The notes under the pieces were generated by a model. It saw nothing but the letters and a program-made list of their open reading frames with translations. It made no database searches and had not been told where the DNA came from. From Chitinophaga pinensis (GTDB taxonomy: Bacteria > Bacteroidota > Bacteroidia > Chitinophagales > Chitinophagaceae), in assembly GCA_945860605.1 (NCBI GenBank), contig CAMAQL010000005.1, positions 1 to 52,669 of the forward strand: a DNA stretch of 52,669 nucleotides. Reading direction: 5' to 3'. The position numbers and the translations under genes are program-made. Shown here piece after piece: positions 17,070 to 26,080 of this stretch (position 1 is the stretch's first letter; each line of letters begins with the position of its first letter).

Positions 17070-17077
17070 TATCTTTG
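17070..17077 (+). promoter_or_regulatory. -7 promoter box for the alpha/beta hydrolase
   Basis: TATCTTTG is an exact TAnnTTTG match ending 18 bases before the ATG at 17096. It supports that ATG over an upstream in-frame ATG at 16958, which would put the promoter inside the gene. Confidence 0.55.
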
Positions 17078-17095
17078 CGTTCAAATTGCAAACAT

Positions 17096-17971
17096 ATGGC
17101 TACAGTTGGCTTTTCTGAAAGAATTTACCTACAATATTTAAGGACAAAATTCAAGACCATTAGTAAATTGGCGCCAGCTACCGCAGGCAGGATGGCTTTC
17201 GAACTTTTTTGCACCCCCTATCCTAAATACAAAAAACGAAAAGCCCCAGCTATTTTCCACCATGCAATAAAGCGAACAGTGGTTTTAACGGATCAAACTA
17301 AGATTCATGGATTTGAATGGTTACCCAATAAGCCGAATGACCAAACCGTATTAATAGCGCATGGATATGCCAGTTTTGCCTACAAATTTGAACATTATAT
17401 TACTCCATTGCTTAAGATGGGCTATCGTGTATTGGCTTTTGATGGTCCAGCTCATGGTCAAAGCGAAGGGAAGCATATTCATGTAGTGGTTTACCAAGAG
17501 GCCATTCAAAAGATCATGGAACAAGCTGGCCCTGTCCATCATTTCATAGGCCACTCGCTTGGGGCACTTACTTTATCTATGATCGCAGAAAACATTGATC
17601 AGGCTGAAGATAGAAAATTCATATTGATTGCACCAGCTACAAAAACGACTACCACTTTTGCCAATTTTTTTAAGATGATGCATTTAAATGAAGTCAATAT
17701 TGCGGCTTTCTTGAGTGATGTAAGCAGCAAAACGTCCCATAAAGTTGAATTTTTTGCAGCGGATAGAGCTTTAGCAAACTATAAAGGTCCAGTATTATGG
17801 GTGCATGATGAAAAAGATGTGGTTTGCCCTTATGAGGATATTATAAATTTTAAAGAAAAGGCTCCATCCAATATCAAATTTCTGATAACCAATGGATTAG
17901 GACATAATAAAGTCTATAAAACGGCCGAAGTAATGGATCAAATTATGGCTTTTTTGACCCCTTCCAAGTAG
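17096..17971 (+). CDS. Alpha/beta hydrolase
   Basis: The 291-residue protein has the alpha/beta hydrolase fold. The oxyanion region is LIAHGYASFAY, the nucleophile elbow GHSLGAL holds Ser154, and late Asp and His residues (HDEKDVVCPYE and NGLGHNK) complete a triad. There is no signal peptide, so it should be cytoplasmic. The substrate is unknown: esterase, lipase or thioesterase activity are all possible. The frame is open to 16958, but the promoter position and the lack of family-like sequence upstream favour the ATG at 17096. Confidence 0.85.
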   Translation: MATVGFSERIYLQYLRTKFKTISKLAPATAGRMAFELFCTPYPKYKKRKAPAIFHHAIKRTVVLTDQTKIHGFEWLPNKPNDQTVLIAHGYASFAYKFEHYITPLLKMGYRVLAFDGPAHGQSEGKHIHVVVYQEAIQKIMEQAGPVHHFIGHSLGALTLSMIAENIDQAEDRKFILIAPATKTTTTFANFFKMMHLNEVNIAAFLSDVSSKTSHKVEFFAADRALANYKGPVLWVHDEKDVVCPYEDIINFKEKAPSNIKFLITNGLGHNKVYKTAEVMDQIMAFLTPSK

Positions 17972-18012
17972 ATCATTTTTATTTTTTAGCCGAAAGCTAT
18001 AATATTGCATCC

Positions 18013-18052
18013 AAGATAAAGTTCCTTGTAACTATGCAAGTTACCTTATCTT
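18013..18052. repeat. Compound inverted repeat upstream of topA
   Basis: AAGATAA (18013-18019) pairs with TTATCTT (18046-18052). Inside it, GTAACT and AGTTAC pair around a five-base loop, leaving an uneven bulge of eight against one. There is no T-run, so it is not a simple terminator for the hydrolase gene. It may be part of the topA control region. Confidence 0.45.
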
Positions 18053-18091
18053 AGCTTGTAAATAGTTGATTTTCAATATATAAATAACCCG

Positions 18092-18097
18092 AAGGAG
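18092..18097 (+). promoter_or_regulatory. Shine-Dalgarno site of topA
   Basis: AAGGAG ends 11 bases before the topA ATG. Most genes in this window have no such site, so this one stands out and may give topA a higher or differently controlled translation rate. Confidence 0.55.
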
Positions 18098-18108
18098 CGG
18101 TTTGAACT

Positions 18109-20469
18109 ATGTCAAAGAACTTATTAATTGTGGAGTCGCCTGCTAAAGCAAAGACGATAGAGAAGATTTTAGGCGATGAGTTTGAAGTTAGAAGCTGTTA
18201 TGGCCATATCAGAGATTTGGAAAAAAATGATATGGGTATAGATATGAAAAATCATTTTGCTCCAAGGTATATGGTTCCTAGTGAAAAAGAGAAAGTGGTT
18301 AAGGAACTTAAATCAATGACCAAGAAGGCAAAAGAAGTTTGGCTAGCATCGGATGAGGACCGTGAAGGAGAAAGTATTAGCTGGCACTTGGCAGAAGTAT
18401 TGGGATTGGATCCAAAGAAAACAAAGCGTATTGTCTTTCACGAAATCACTGCTCCGGCCATTAAAAAAGCAGTGGCAAATCCCCGTTTAATCAATATGGA
18501 TTTGGTGGATGCACAACAAGCAAGAAGAATATTAGACAGAATTGTTGGTTTTGAATTAAGTCCTGTTTTATGGCGCAAAATTGGTATGCAAAAAAGCTTA
18601 AGTGCTGGTCGTGTACAAAGTGTTGCTGTTAGATTGATTGCAGAAAGAGAAAGAGAGATCAACCACTTTATTCCTGAAAGTGTATTTAAAGTATCCGCAC
18701 TTTTTTCTGCATTAGATATCAATAAAAAGAAAGTCAAATTTAAAGCAGAGGGCCCACAGAAATTAACCACTGCAGGCGCTGCTGAAAAGTTTTTAAACGA
18801 ATGTAAAGGTGCCAAGTATACAGTAAAAGACATTACTGTAAAAGATGGCAAACGCACGCCATCCGCACCTTTCACGACTTCTACTTTACAACAAGAGGCT
18901 TCTAGAAAATTAGGCTATAGCGTGAGTAAAACAATGTTACTAGCACAAAAATTATATGAGAGTGGTAAGATCACTTACATGAGAACAGATAGTATTAGTT
19001 TAAGTGAAACTGCTATCGATGCTATTAAAGCAGAGATTAATTCAAACTTTGGCGAAAAATATTATCAGCCAAGAAAATTCAAGAATAAAAACGAAAATGC
19101 ACAAGAAGCGCACGAAGCCATCCGACCATCTTACATGAATGAGTCCAAGGTAGACGATGCGGATACGAATCGCTTATACGAATTGATTTGGAAAAGAACA
19201 ATTGCATCTCAAATGAGCGATGCACAATTTGAAAAAACAACAGCTAAAATAGAAATTTCCACCAATAAAGACACTTTGACTGCTAGTGGTGAAGTGATGA
19301 AGTTTGATGGTTTTTTGAAAGTGTATTTAGAAGGTAAAGATGATGATGATTTAGATGAAGAAGCAGAATTAGGCGAAGGGGACGAAAGCTTATTACCTCC
19401 TTTAGCAAAAGGTCAGGTACTTGAATTTATTAGCATGACTGGCCTAGAAAGATTTAGCCGTCCAGCTTCTAGATACACCGAGGCAAGTTTGGTTAAGAAA
19501 CTTGAGGAATTAGGCATTGGAAGACCATCTACCTATGCACCTACTATTACGACCATCATGAAACGTAATTATGTAGAAAAAAGAGAAAAAGAAGGCGTAA
19601 AAAGGATTTACCAAATACTTTCTCTTAACCCAAAAGATGAAATAAAATCTGAAACTGCATCTGAAATCACTGGAGCAGAAAAGAATAAATTGTCACCAAC
19701 TGACTTAGGATTAGTTGTTACAGACTTTTTGAAATTGCATTTTGAAAAAGTAATGGACTTTGGTTTTACCGCTAAAATTGAAGGCGAATTTGATGAAATT
19801 GCGGATGGTAAACTAAAGTGGAGTAAGATGTTGGAGAACTTCTACCAGCCCTTCCATGAAACCATTGAACATACTTTAGAAACAGCTGAGCGCGCAAAAG
19901 GAGAACGTGAATTAGGCTTTGATACTATCACTGGTAAGAAAGTGATTGCGCGTATGGGCAGGTATGGACCGATGGTTCAAATTGGCCACCAGGATGAAGA
20001 AGAAAAACCAAAATTTGCAAAATTGAAGGCTTCTCAAAGTATTGAAACAATCAGTTTTGATGAAGCCATGGAACTATTTAAGCTTCCTAGAGCCTTAGGA
20101 TTATTTGAAGACGAGGAAGTCTCTGTAAATATTGGCCGATTTGGCCCTTATGCAGCTCATAGTAAGAAGTTCTACTCCTTGAACAAGGAGATGGACCCTT
20201 ATACAGTTACGCTCGAGGAATTGACGCCAATGATTGCAGAAAAGCGTAAGGCAAAAGATGAACGTACGATCAAAGTATTTGAAAAAGAAAAAATTCAATT
20301 GTTAAGAGGCCCTTATGGCCCGTATATTAAGCAAGGCTTACGCAATTTTAAACTTACAAAAGAGCAGCAAGAAAAAGTAGAGACATTAACGATTGAGGAA
20401 GTGAAGGAGATTATAGAAGAATTGAAAAAGAATCCTCCACGTAAAACTGCAAGAAAAAAGAAAGCATAA
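18109..20469 (+). CDS. topA: DNA topoisomerase I
   Basis: This 786-residue type IA topoisomerase relaxes negative supercoils. The TOPRIM domain opens the protein (LLIVESPAKAKTIEKIL) with the acidic motif ASDEDREGE. The active-site tyrosine is Tyr290 in ITYMRTDS. The C-terminus carries three repeats of the GRYGP/GRFGP/GPYGP kind (near residues 624, 675 and 737) and ends in a basic tail, KTARKKKA. Zinc-finger cysteines like those of E. coli TopA are not present, which I recall as common for this phylum. A Shine-Dalgarno site and a folded upstream element precede it. Confidence 0.97.
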   Translation: MSKNLLIVESPAKAKTIEKILGDEFEVRSCYGHIRDLEKNDMGIDMKNHFAPRYMVPSEKEKVVKELKSMTKKAKEVWLASDEDREGESISWHLAEVLGLDPKKTKRIVFHEITAPAIKKAVANPRLINMDLVDAQQARRILDRIVGFELSPVLWRKIGMQKSLSAGRVQSVAVRLIAEREREINHFIPESVFKVSALFSALDINKKKVKFKAEGPQKLTTAGAAEKFLNECKGAKYTVKDITVKDGKRTPSAPFTTSTLQQEASRKLGYSVSKTMLLAQKLYESGKITYMRTDSISLSETAIDAIKAEINSNFGEKYYQPRKFKNKNENAQEAHEAIRPSYMNESKVDDADTNRLYELIWKRTIASQMSDAQFEKTTAKIEISTNKDTLTASGEVMKFDGFLKVYLEGKDDDDLDEEAELGEGDESLLPPLAKGQVLEFISMTGLERFSRPASRYTEASLVKKLEELGIGRPSTYAPTITTIMKRNYVEKREKEGVKRIYQILSLNPKDEIKSETASEITGAEKNKLSPTDLGLVVTDFLKLHFEKVMDFGFTAKIEGEFDEIADGKLKWSKMLENFYQPFHETIEHTLETAERAKGERELGFDTITGKKVIARMGRYGPMVQIGHQDEEEKPKFAKLKASQSIETISFDEAMELFKLPRALGLFEDEEVSVNIGRFGPYAAHSKKFYSLNKEMDPYTVTLEELTPMIAEKRKAKDERTIKVFEKEKIQLLRGPYGPYIKQGLRNFKLTKEQQEKVETLTIEEVKEIIEELKKNPPRKTARKKKA

Positions 20470-20498
20470 AATAATTTCAAAGGCATTACAAAATAAAT

Positions 20499-20588
20499 AA
20501 AGCCCTTAGAAAAAATATAATAATCATTCACTCTCTGCTCGCAAGCTCGAAAGTTCGTTCATGATTCGTATTTCTTTCTAAGGGCTTT
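20499..20588. terminator. Large hairpin after topA, possible structured RNA
   Basis: Arms 20499-20512 and 20575-20588 are a perfect 14-base pair-up (AAAGCCCTTAGAAA with its complement) enclosing 62 bases. Inside, AATCAT (20522-20527) pairs with ATGATT (20561-20566). TTTTA follows the right arm. It may act as the topA terminator, and for the convergent desaturase gene too, but the large loop is unusual for a simple terminator. Confidence 0.5.
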
Positions 20589-20620
20589 TAATGATCCTTA
20601 TTGTAGAAATAAAATTTTAT

Positions 20621-21718
20621 TTAAGCAACAGATGGATTTGGGTTGCCCATCGATTTTAAGAACTGAACATGTGCTTTAACCGCCTCTAATACTGTTGGGT
20701 ATTCGATATAATTCAATTTGAATTCTGCGCATGCTTCTTTCACAATCTTACTAATTGCAGGATAATGTACATGTGATATTTTTGGAAACAAGTGGTGTTC
20801 AATTTGAAAATTCAATCCACCTACTAACCAACTAACTAGTTTACTTTTTGTAGCAAAATTAGCCGTTGTTTGTATTTGGTGTGCTGCAAATTCGTCTGGC
20901 ATTCTATTCTCTGGTTGAATCGCAATTGGGAATTCAGTATGTTCTACTGTATGTGCCAACTGAAACACTATACTTAAAATAAAGCCAGCAAAGAATGTAC
21001 TCAAAATAAATCCAATCAACCAAGCTTGCCAGCCTAACATCAGAATCGGCAACACAACAAAGATAGCTGCATGGTATACCTTTACAATCCAGAATTCAAA
21101 ATGGTCTGCAATAGCCATTTTTTTCAAAGGAATAGATCCGATTTTACGCTTAAAGTATTTATTATAGTCGGTAAAGAAAAGCCAAAACACATACAATAAC
21201 ATGTATAGAATTACAAAATAAATATGTTGGAAACGATGTACTAAAAAATGTTTTTGTGTTGGCGCCATACGCATTAAAACCCCTACTTCTATGTCATCAT
21301 CTACGCCGTCAATATTCGTATACGTATGGTGAATTGTGACATGCTTCATGCTCCACATAAAACGGCTTGCTCCAAGAATACTAATAGAGGAAGAAGCTAA
21401 TTTATTTAACCATGCGTATTTGCTAAAACTACCATGACTGCCATCATGCATAACGTTGAATCCAATGGCAGCTATCAGGCCGCCAAAAAATAAACACTCC
21501 ACAATAGCAATGGTTGTTGGTGGGGTAAAAAATACCAAATGAACATAAGTGATTAAAAATAAAATAATAAGAATAACTGCTTTCGTAAAGAGCTTGTAAT
21601 TACCTGTACCACGAATAGTATGTTCTTCTAGATATTGGTTCACTCTCCTCTTTAGTTCGGCATGCAATGATTTCTGCACGACCGTGAATTTAGGAACTGA
21701 AACAGGTTGAGTTTGCAT
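20621..21718 (-). CDS. Membrane fatty acid desaturase
   Basis: This 365-residue membrane enzyme should place a double bond in fatty acyl chains using a di-iron centre and oxygen. The three histidine boxes are present: HDGSH (91-95), HVTIHH (126-131) and QIEHH (305-309). The last, with Gln first, is the form found in front-end and linoleoyl-CoA-type desaturases. Four or so transmembrane segments separate the boxes. There is no fused cytochrome b5 domain, so a separate electron donor is needed. It stands alone on its strand; the position of the double bond is unknown. Confidence 0.9.
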   Translation of the reverse strand: MQTQPVSVPKFTVVQKSLHAELKRRVNQYLEEHTIRGTGNYKLFTKAVILIILFLITYVHLVFFTPPTTIAIVECLFFGGLIAAIGFNVMHDGSHGSFSKYAWLNKLASSSISILGASRFMWSMKHVTIHHTYTNIDGVDDDIEVGVLMRMAPTQKHFLVHRFQHIYFVILYMLLYVFWLFFTDYNKYFKRKIGSIPLKKMAIADHFEFWIVKVYHAAIFVVLPILMLGWQAWLIGFILSTFFAGFILSIVFQLAHTVEHTEFPIAIQPENRMPDEFAAHQIQTTANFATKSKLVSWLVGGLNFQIEHHLFPKISHVHYPAISKIVKEACAEFKLNYIEYPTVLEAVKAHVQFLKSMGNPNPSVA

Positions 21719-21936
21719 AAGCAGGTTTAGAATTTAGTATACACAAAGTACGGTAATTAATGGCTCATAATGGCTTAAATATGCTAAAAAACACTTAAAA
21801 AATGAACCAACGTTAAACAATGCACAATAGTATGTCAAGGATCAACTTTATATCCACAAGGGATGTATAACTTAAATGGTTTATTTAATAATTTTTTTGT
21901 CAATTTGAGTAAGAAAAAAGCAAGACATTATTGCCC

Positions 21937-22809
21937 ATGTTGCCAAAAAATGAAGAAATAAAAGCCTTATTTACCCTCATGGACGACCCTGATGAGGAAG
22001 TATTTAGTACAATTGCAACTAGATTACTGGACTACGGCACGCCTATCATTCCCGATTTAGAAAATTTATGGGAAAATACTTTAGAGGAAACGACATTAGA
22101 ACGGATCGAAAAAATGATCTACCGACTTCGGTTAAAAGACATTCAGCAACAATTGAGGGACTGGGCAGCCATCCCTAAGCCATCTCTTTTTGAAGGTGCA
22201 TTGATTTTGGTTAAATTTCAGTTTCCCGAATTAGCATTGGATCCATTAAGACATCAATTAGAAAAAATTAGACGTAATATCTGGCTTGAATTAAATAATT
22301 ATTTGACGCCTTTAGAACAAGCCAACGTGATTCGAAATATTTTATTCAGCTATTACCAAATAAAAGGAGTCGAGGTTAGTTATGAAAATCCAGAAGATTT
22401 TTTAGTATCCTCCCCACTGCAATCTAAACCAGGGAATGCATTTGCGAATTCCTTGATCTATGCTGAAATATGCCAACAATTAGAAATTCATGCCGAATGG
22501 ATCAATATCCCAAAGCAATGTATTCTTGCCTATTTTAGTGCAGATTGGGAACCGCATGAAATTGTACCTAACCCTCAAGAATTCATACAATTTTATGTCG
22601 AAGGCACATCTGGACATCCTTTTTCTCAAAAAGACATGGACCAATATTTTTTAAGACACAATATTGAGCCCAAAACAATTTATTATAAGCGGCTTTCCAA
22701 CCAAAGAGTCATTAAAAAAATGATCCTTGAATTTGCGAAGTGCTTTCAGAGTCCAACACTCCAATTTAAGCAAGAGGATTTAATTGAATTAGCTAAATTA
22801 TTAGACTAA
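21937..22809 (+). CDS. SirB1/transglutaminase-like protein
   Basis: The 290-residue cytoplasmic protein resembles the SirB1 group of transglutaminase-like proteins. An N-terminal helical part (about 1-95) with a HEAT-like pattern (DDPDEEVFSTIATRLLDYG) is followed by the core, where GNAFANSLIYAEICQQLEIHAEWINIPKQ aligns by eye in part with the SirB1 stretch GNPxSxxxIYxxxxxxLG. At the place where I recall PGHF or PQHF in relatives, this protein reads PKQC, so the usual His seems to be missing. An in-frame TTG at 21931 would add two residues. Function is unknown. The 218 bases upstream hold no gene I can see. Confidence 0.65.
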   Translation: MLPKNEEIKALFTLMDDPDEEVFSTIATRLLDYGTPIIPDLENLWENTLEETTLERIEKMIYRLRLKDIQQQLRDWAAIPKPSLFEGALILVKFQFPELALDPLRHQLEKIRRNIWLELNNYLTPLEQANVIRNILFSYYQIKGVEVSYENPEDFLVSSPLQSKPGNAFANSLIYAEICQQLEIHAEWINIPKQCILAYFSADWEPHEIVPNPQEFIQFYVEGTSGHPFSQKDMDQYFLRHNIEPKTIYYKRLSNQRVIKKMILEFAKCFQSPTLQFKQEDLIELAKLLD

Positions 22810-22855
22810 GTAATTTATTTAAACATAGTGGATATAGTCGACTAGACTTTGTTCT

Positions 22856-23341
22856 TTATTGATCTAGTATGGAGCCTGTAAAGCCAAAAGGGAGTATATG
22901 GGAAGCGGATGGTATCAACATCACCTTTCCTGTCTTTCCAGCCAAAATAAGCTTGATTGGGGCCTTATATCTTATTTCATAATCTAATAAGGATTGTCGG
23001 CACATACCACAAGGAGATAATGGATGGTCTGATGCAACACCATTCGGTAAGTAACTGATGGCCATAGCTTGAATGGTTTCATTTGGAAATTGACTTCCTA
23101 TACTATTTAAGAGTGTTCTTTCTGCACAAATACCTACAGGATAGCTAGCACTCTCTTGATTGGATCCTAAAATAATTTGACCATTTGATAATCTTGCCGC
23201 TGCGCCCACTTTAAATTTTGAATAAGGTGCAAAAGCGGTATCCACTGCTTTAAAGGCAGCATTTAATAAAATTAAATCCTCCGGACCTAACCCTTCTTTC
23301 GCATCCAACTCTTCGTATTCGAATTCGAATTTCTTATGCAT
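22856..23341 (-). CDS. cdd: Cytidine deaminase
   Basis: This 161-residue enzyme deaminates cytidine and deoxycytidine to uridine forms for pyrimidine salvage. The zinc site is complete: Cys72 and the proton-shuttling Glu74 in CAERTLL, and Cys111 and Cys114 in PCGMCRQ. Length corresponds to the small homotetrameric type with an acidic N-terminal extension. It lies five bases after lepB on the same strand and is probably co-transcribed with it. Confidence 0.95.
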   Translation of the reverse strand: MHKKFEFEYEELDAKEGLGPEDLILLNAAFKAVDTAFAPYSKFKVGAAARLSNGQIILGSNQESASYPVGICAERTLLNSIGSQFPNETIQAMAISYLPNGVASDHPLSPCGMCRQSLLDYEIRYKAPIKLILAGKTGKVMLIPSASHILPFGFTGSILDQ

Positions 23342-23346
23342 TCTTA

Positions 23347-24864
23347 TTATTTTATCAAATTAAAGAGCCTATTCCATCTTATGGATTGACTATAACTAAA
23401 CCAAATCAAAGCTGCGCGTCCAACAATATGGGTCTCAGGAACAAAACCCCAATAACGACTATCTTGACTACGATGACGATTGTCTCCCATCATCCAATAA
23501 TAATTTGCTTGAATAGTATACGTCTTAGCAGCTTTACCGTTGATAAAGTATTGCCCATTTTGAGTCGTTAATTTTTGTTGCTCATACCCTTCTATCACTC
23601 TTCTATACAGTTCTATTGTACTATCATTCAATGGCACTTGATCTCCTTTTTTAGGAATCCGTATTGGGCCAAAATTGTCTGCAGTCCAAGGAAAATGAAG
23701 GATGTCATTGGGGAAGGTATAGCCCACATTCTGATCTTCAAATAAGACAACCGATTTTACATTCGGCAATTTTTTTAAACTTAAAGCAGCAGCTGCAGTT
23801 AGATTTAATTTAAACATATTCGGTTGCCCTTCTACAAATTGAAAATCAGCTGTCGCTTCATTGATGTTGATTCCTAAACTGTCTTGAATAAAGTCTTCTG
23901 CTAGAGGTCTGCCATCCGTTTCTACCATATATTCTGTTTGCATATACGGCGCCACCAACGCAGGTGCACCATTCACCCATAATTGACTTTTTTTAATTTC
24001 AATCACATCACCGGGAATGCCCACGCATCTTTTAATATAATTGTCTGTCTTATCCATTGGATGCACTAAAATTGGATAATCAGCCTGCAATTTTGCTCGG
24101 TCATTATTGTATTGAGGACTTCTTAAAACATCGTAATAAGGAATCTTAGAACCAAATTCAGGAAGATTGATGATGGTGTCTCCTGCCGGAAAATTAAACA
24201 CAACCACATCGTTTCTATTGACGGCTCTTAATTTAGGAAATCGTTTGTAATCTAGTTGAACCCATTTTAAATAAGAAGGCGTTGTTGGTGCGCCAGGCAA
24301 TGTATTATGTACAAAAGGGAAAGTCAATGGTGTTTGTGGGATTCTTGCACCATAAGTTACTTTGTCAACAAATAAAAAATCATTCACTAACAAAGTCTTT
24401 TCCATACTCTCTGTTGGAATCACGTAAGCTTCAAATAAAAATGTTCTTATCAATGTTGCAGCCACAATTGCAAAGACCCCTGCATCCACCCACTCTCTTG
24501 ATCCTGGCTTATGGTAATGCTCCAATGCTGCATCCCCGTACCATTGTTCTTTTTTATCCAATCCTAGGTAGGGTAAATAGATAAAAGGAACTAACACCGT
24601 TAATGTATGATGAATTAAATTCACTTTCTTGAAATGCATTACAAAGAGGATCGTAATCCATATGGTTACAAATTGACCCACAATTGGAATGAGTTGTATC
24701 CAAAACCAAATTTTTGGAATCTTACATAGTTGAACCACTTCCCAAGTATTGTAAATTGGAATGATGGCTTTGTTTGCAGGCACACCTGCTTTTCTCAACA
24801 TCGTATAAATACCGATATGCCAGCCCAACCAATAAAGGATAAAAAGGATCATGCCCATAATCAT
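23347..24864 (-). CDS. lepB: Signal peptidase I
   Basis: This 505-residue inner-membrane serine protease removes signal peptides from exported proteins. The catalytic dyad is Ser153 in IPTESMEKTL and Lys278 in NYIKRCVGIPGD; the closing motif GDNRHRSQDSRYWG is present near residue 460. The N-terminal 120 residues add several membrane segments before the usual anchor, and about 130 residues are inserted between the Lys region and the GDN box. Both features are what I recall as normal for the long Bacteroidota form. ATG codons at 24864, 24858 and 24852 are all possible starts. Confidence 0.95.
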   Translation of the reverse strand: MIMGMILFILYWLGWHIGIYTMLRKAGVPANKAIIPIYNTWEVVQLCKIPKIWFWIQLIPIVGQFVTIWITILFVMHFKKVNLIHHTLTVLVPFIYLPYLGLDKKEQWYGDAALEHYHKPGSREWVDAGVFAIVAATLIRTFLFEAYVIPTESMEKTLLVNDFLFVDKVTYGARIPQTPLTFPFVHNTLPGAPTTPSYLKWVQLDYKRFPKLRAVNRNDVVVFNFPAGDTIINLPEFGSKIPYYDVLRSPQYNNDRAKLQADYPILVHPMDKTDNYIKRCVGIPGDVIEIKKSQLWVNGAPALVAPYMQTEYMVETDGRPLAEDFIQDSLGININEATADFQFVEGQPNMFKLNLTAAAALSLKKLPNVKSVVLFEDQNVGYTFPNDILHFPWTADNFGPIRIPKKGDQVPLNDSTIELYRRVIEGYEQQKLTTQNGQYFINGKAAKTYTIQANYYWMMGDNRHRSQDSRYWGFVPETHIVGRAALIWFSYSQSIRWNRLFNLIK

Positions 24865-24967
24865 AGAATTAGATAGTACAAAAATATCCCTTTGTGAGGG
24901 ATATTAAATAAAATATTTATTAGCTGTAATGAGGCTGTTTAAATGGTTAAATACAAGGATTTAGCAA

Positions 24968-25954
24968 TTACTTATACTGCTGTATCACTTCTTTCACCAA
25001 TTTCACTGAACGGCTTACATCAGGAATGGCCAATGCAGTCAAATTAGGGGCATAATGCATCGGTGCATCTGCACTAGTGATTCTTCTGATTGGGGCATCC
25101 AAATAATCGAAGCCTTCTTTTTGTATACGGTAACTTAGTTCAGATGAAACTGAAGCAAAAGGCCATTGCTCTTCAATGATCACCAAACGGTTGGTTTTTT
25201 TAACACTCTCTAATACCGTCATCCAGTCTAAAGGTCGAATGGTTCTTAGGTCAATCACTTCTGCACTGATACCTTCTTTTTCTAATTCATCCGCAGTTGA
25301 TAAAGCAACTTTCATCATTTTATTATAAGAGACAATCGTAATGTCTCTTCCTGGACGTTTCACATCTGCTTTACCTAATGGGATATAATATTCTTCTTCA
25401 GGCACTTCGCATTTATCTCCATACATCACTTCACTTTCTAAGAACATGATTGGATCTTCCTCGTAACGGATTGCTTGTTTTAATAAACCCTTTGCGTCAT
25501 ATCCATTCGAAGGTGATACCACTTTGATACCAGGAATATTCGCTAAATAACTTTCAAAAGCGGTGGAATGTTGTGCACCCAATTGACCAGCACTTCCATT
25601 AGGACCTCTCATAATGATAGGGCAACCAATTTGACCACCACTCATTGCCAACATTTTGCTAGCCGTATTTAAAATTTGATCTAATGGCAAAACTGCAAAG
25701 TTCCAAGTCATGAATTCAACAATAGGTCTTAATCCATTTTGTGCTGCACCCACGGCAACTGCAGTAAAACCCAATTCAGAAATAGGTGTGTCTATTACTC
25801 TTTTTGGTCCAAATTCAGCCAACATGCCTTGACTTACTTTATAAGCACCATTGTATTCTGCTACTTCCTCACCCATTAAAAATACACGCTCATCTCTTCG
25901 CATCTCTTCGTTCATTGCTTCGCGTAAGGCTTCTCTAAAGGCTATTGATCGCAT
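24968..25954 (-). CDS. pdhB: Pyruvate dehydrogenase E1 component, beta subunit
   Basis: The 328-residue protein is the beta chain of a two-chain E1 that decarboxylates pyruvate with thiamine diphosphate. It starts IAFREALREAMNEEMRRDERVFLMGEEVAEYNGAYKVS and has the cofactor-glutamate region GEEVAEY, then PISELGFTAVAVGAA and MRGPNGSAGQLGAQHS. The alpha chain and E2 are not adjacent. A related 2-oxoacid E1 beta is possible, but the sequence is most like PdhB. Its own promoter box lies 26 bases upstream. Confidence 0.92.
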   Translation of the reverse strand: MRSIAFREALREAMNEEMRRDERVFLMGEEVAEYNGAYKVSQGMLAEFGPKRVIDTPISELGFTAVAVGAAQNGLRPIVEFMTWNFAVLPLDQILNTASKMLAMSGGQIGCPIIMRGPNGSAGQLGAQHSTAFESYLANIPGIKVVSPSNGYDAKGLLKQAIRYEEDPIMFLESEVMYGDKCEVPEEEYYIPLGKADVKRPGRDITIVSYNKMMKVALSTADELEKEGISAEVIDLRTIRPLDWMTVLESVKKTNRLVIIEEQWPFASVSSELSYRIQKEGFDYLDAPIRRITSADAPMHYAPNLTALAIPDVSRSVKLVKEVIQQYK

Positions 25955-25980
25955 GGAAAAATCATTTTTATTTTGAAATG

Positions 25981-25988
25981 CAAAAATA
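25981..25988 (-). promoter_or_regulatory. -7 promoter box for pdhB
   Basis: Minus-strand TATTTTTG matches TAnnTTTG and ends 26 bases before the pdhB ATG. It is the same octamer as in the lipA and fdx promoters. No -33 TTG was found at the expected spacing. Confidence 0.5.
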
Positions 25989-26021
25989 GCGTTTTATCAA
26001 GGAAAAACTAAGATTAGATAC

Positions 26022-26056
26022 AAAAAAAATCCCCTCCCGAAAATCGGGAAGGGATT
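26022..26056 (-). terminator. Terminator of the TonB receptor gene
   Basis: Arms 26028-26040 and 26044-26056 form a 13-base stem with one C/A mismatch on the plus strand that becomes a G-U pair in the minus-strand RNA. Eight T follow on the minus strand. It separates the receptor gene from pdhB. Confidence 0.88.
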
Positions 26057-26080
26057 AGGAACTAACCCATCTGAGTCAAT

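Noticed and set aside
16958-17095. 46-codon N-terminal extension of the alpha/beta hydrolase
   Set aside because: It would place a perfect promoter box inside the gene and does not look like part of a hydrolase fold.
18438-18875. 145-codon open frame antisense to topA
   Set aside because: Contained within a strongly conserved gene; no family likeness and no start context.
20513-20574. tRNA-like piece with TTCG loops inside the post-topA hairpin
   Set aside because: No acceptor stem, D arm or anticodon arm of proper length can be drawn; it is better described as a structured loop.
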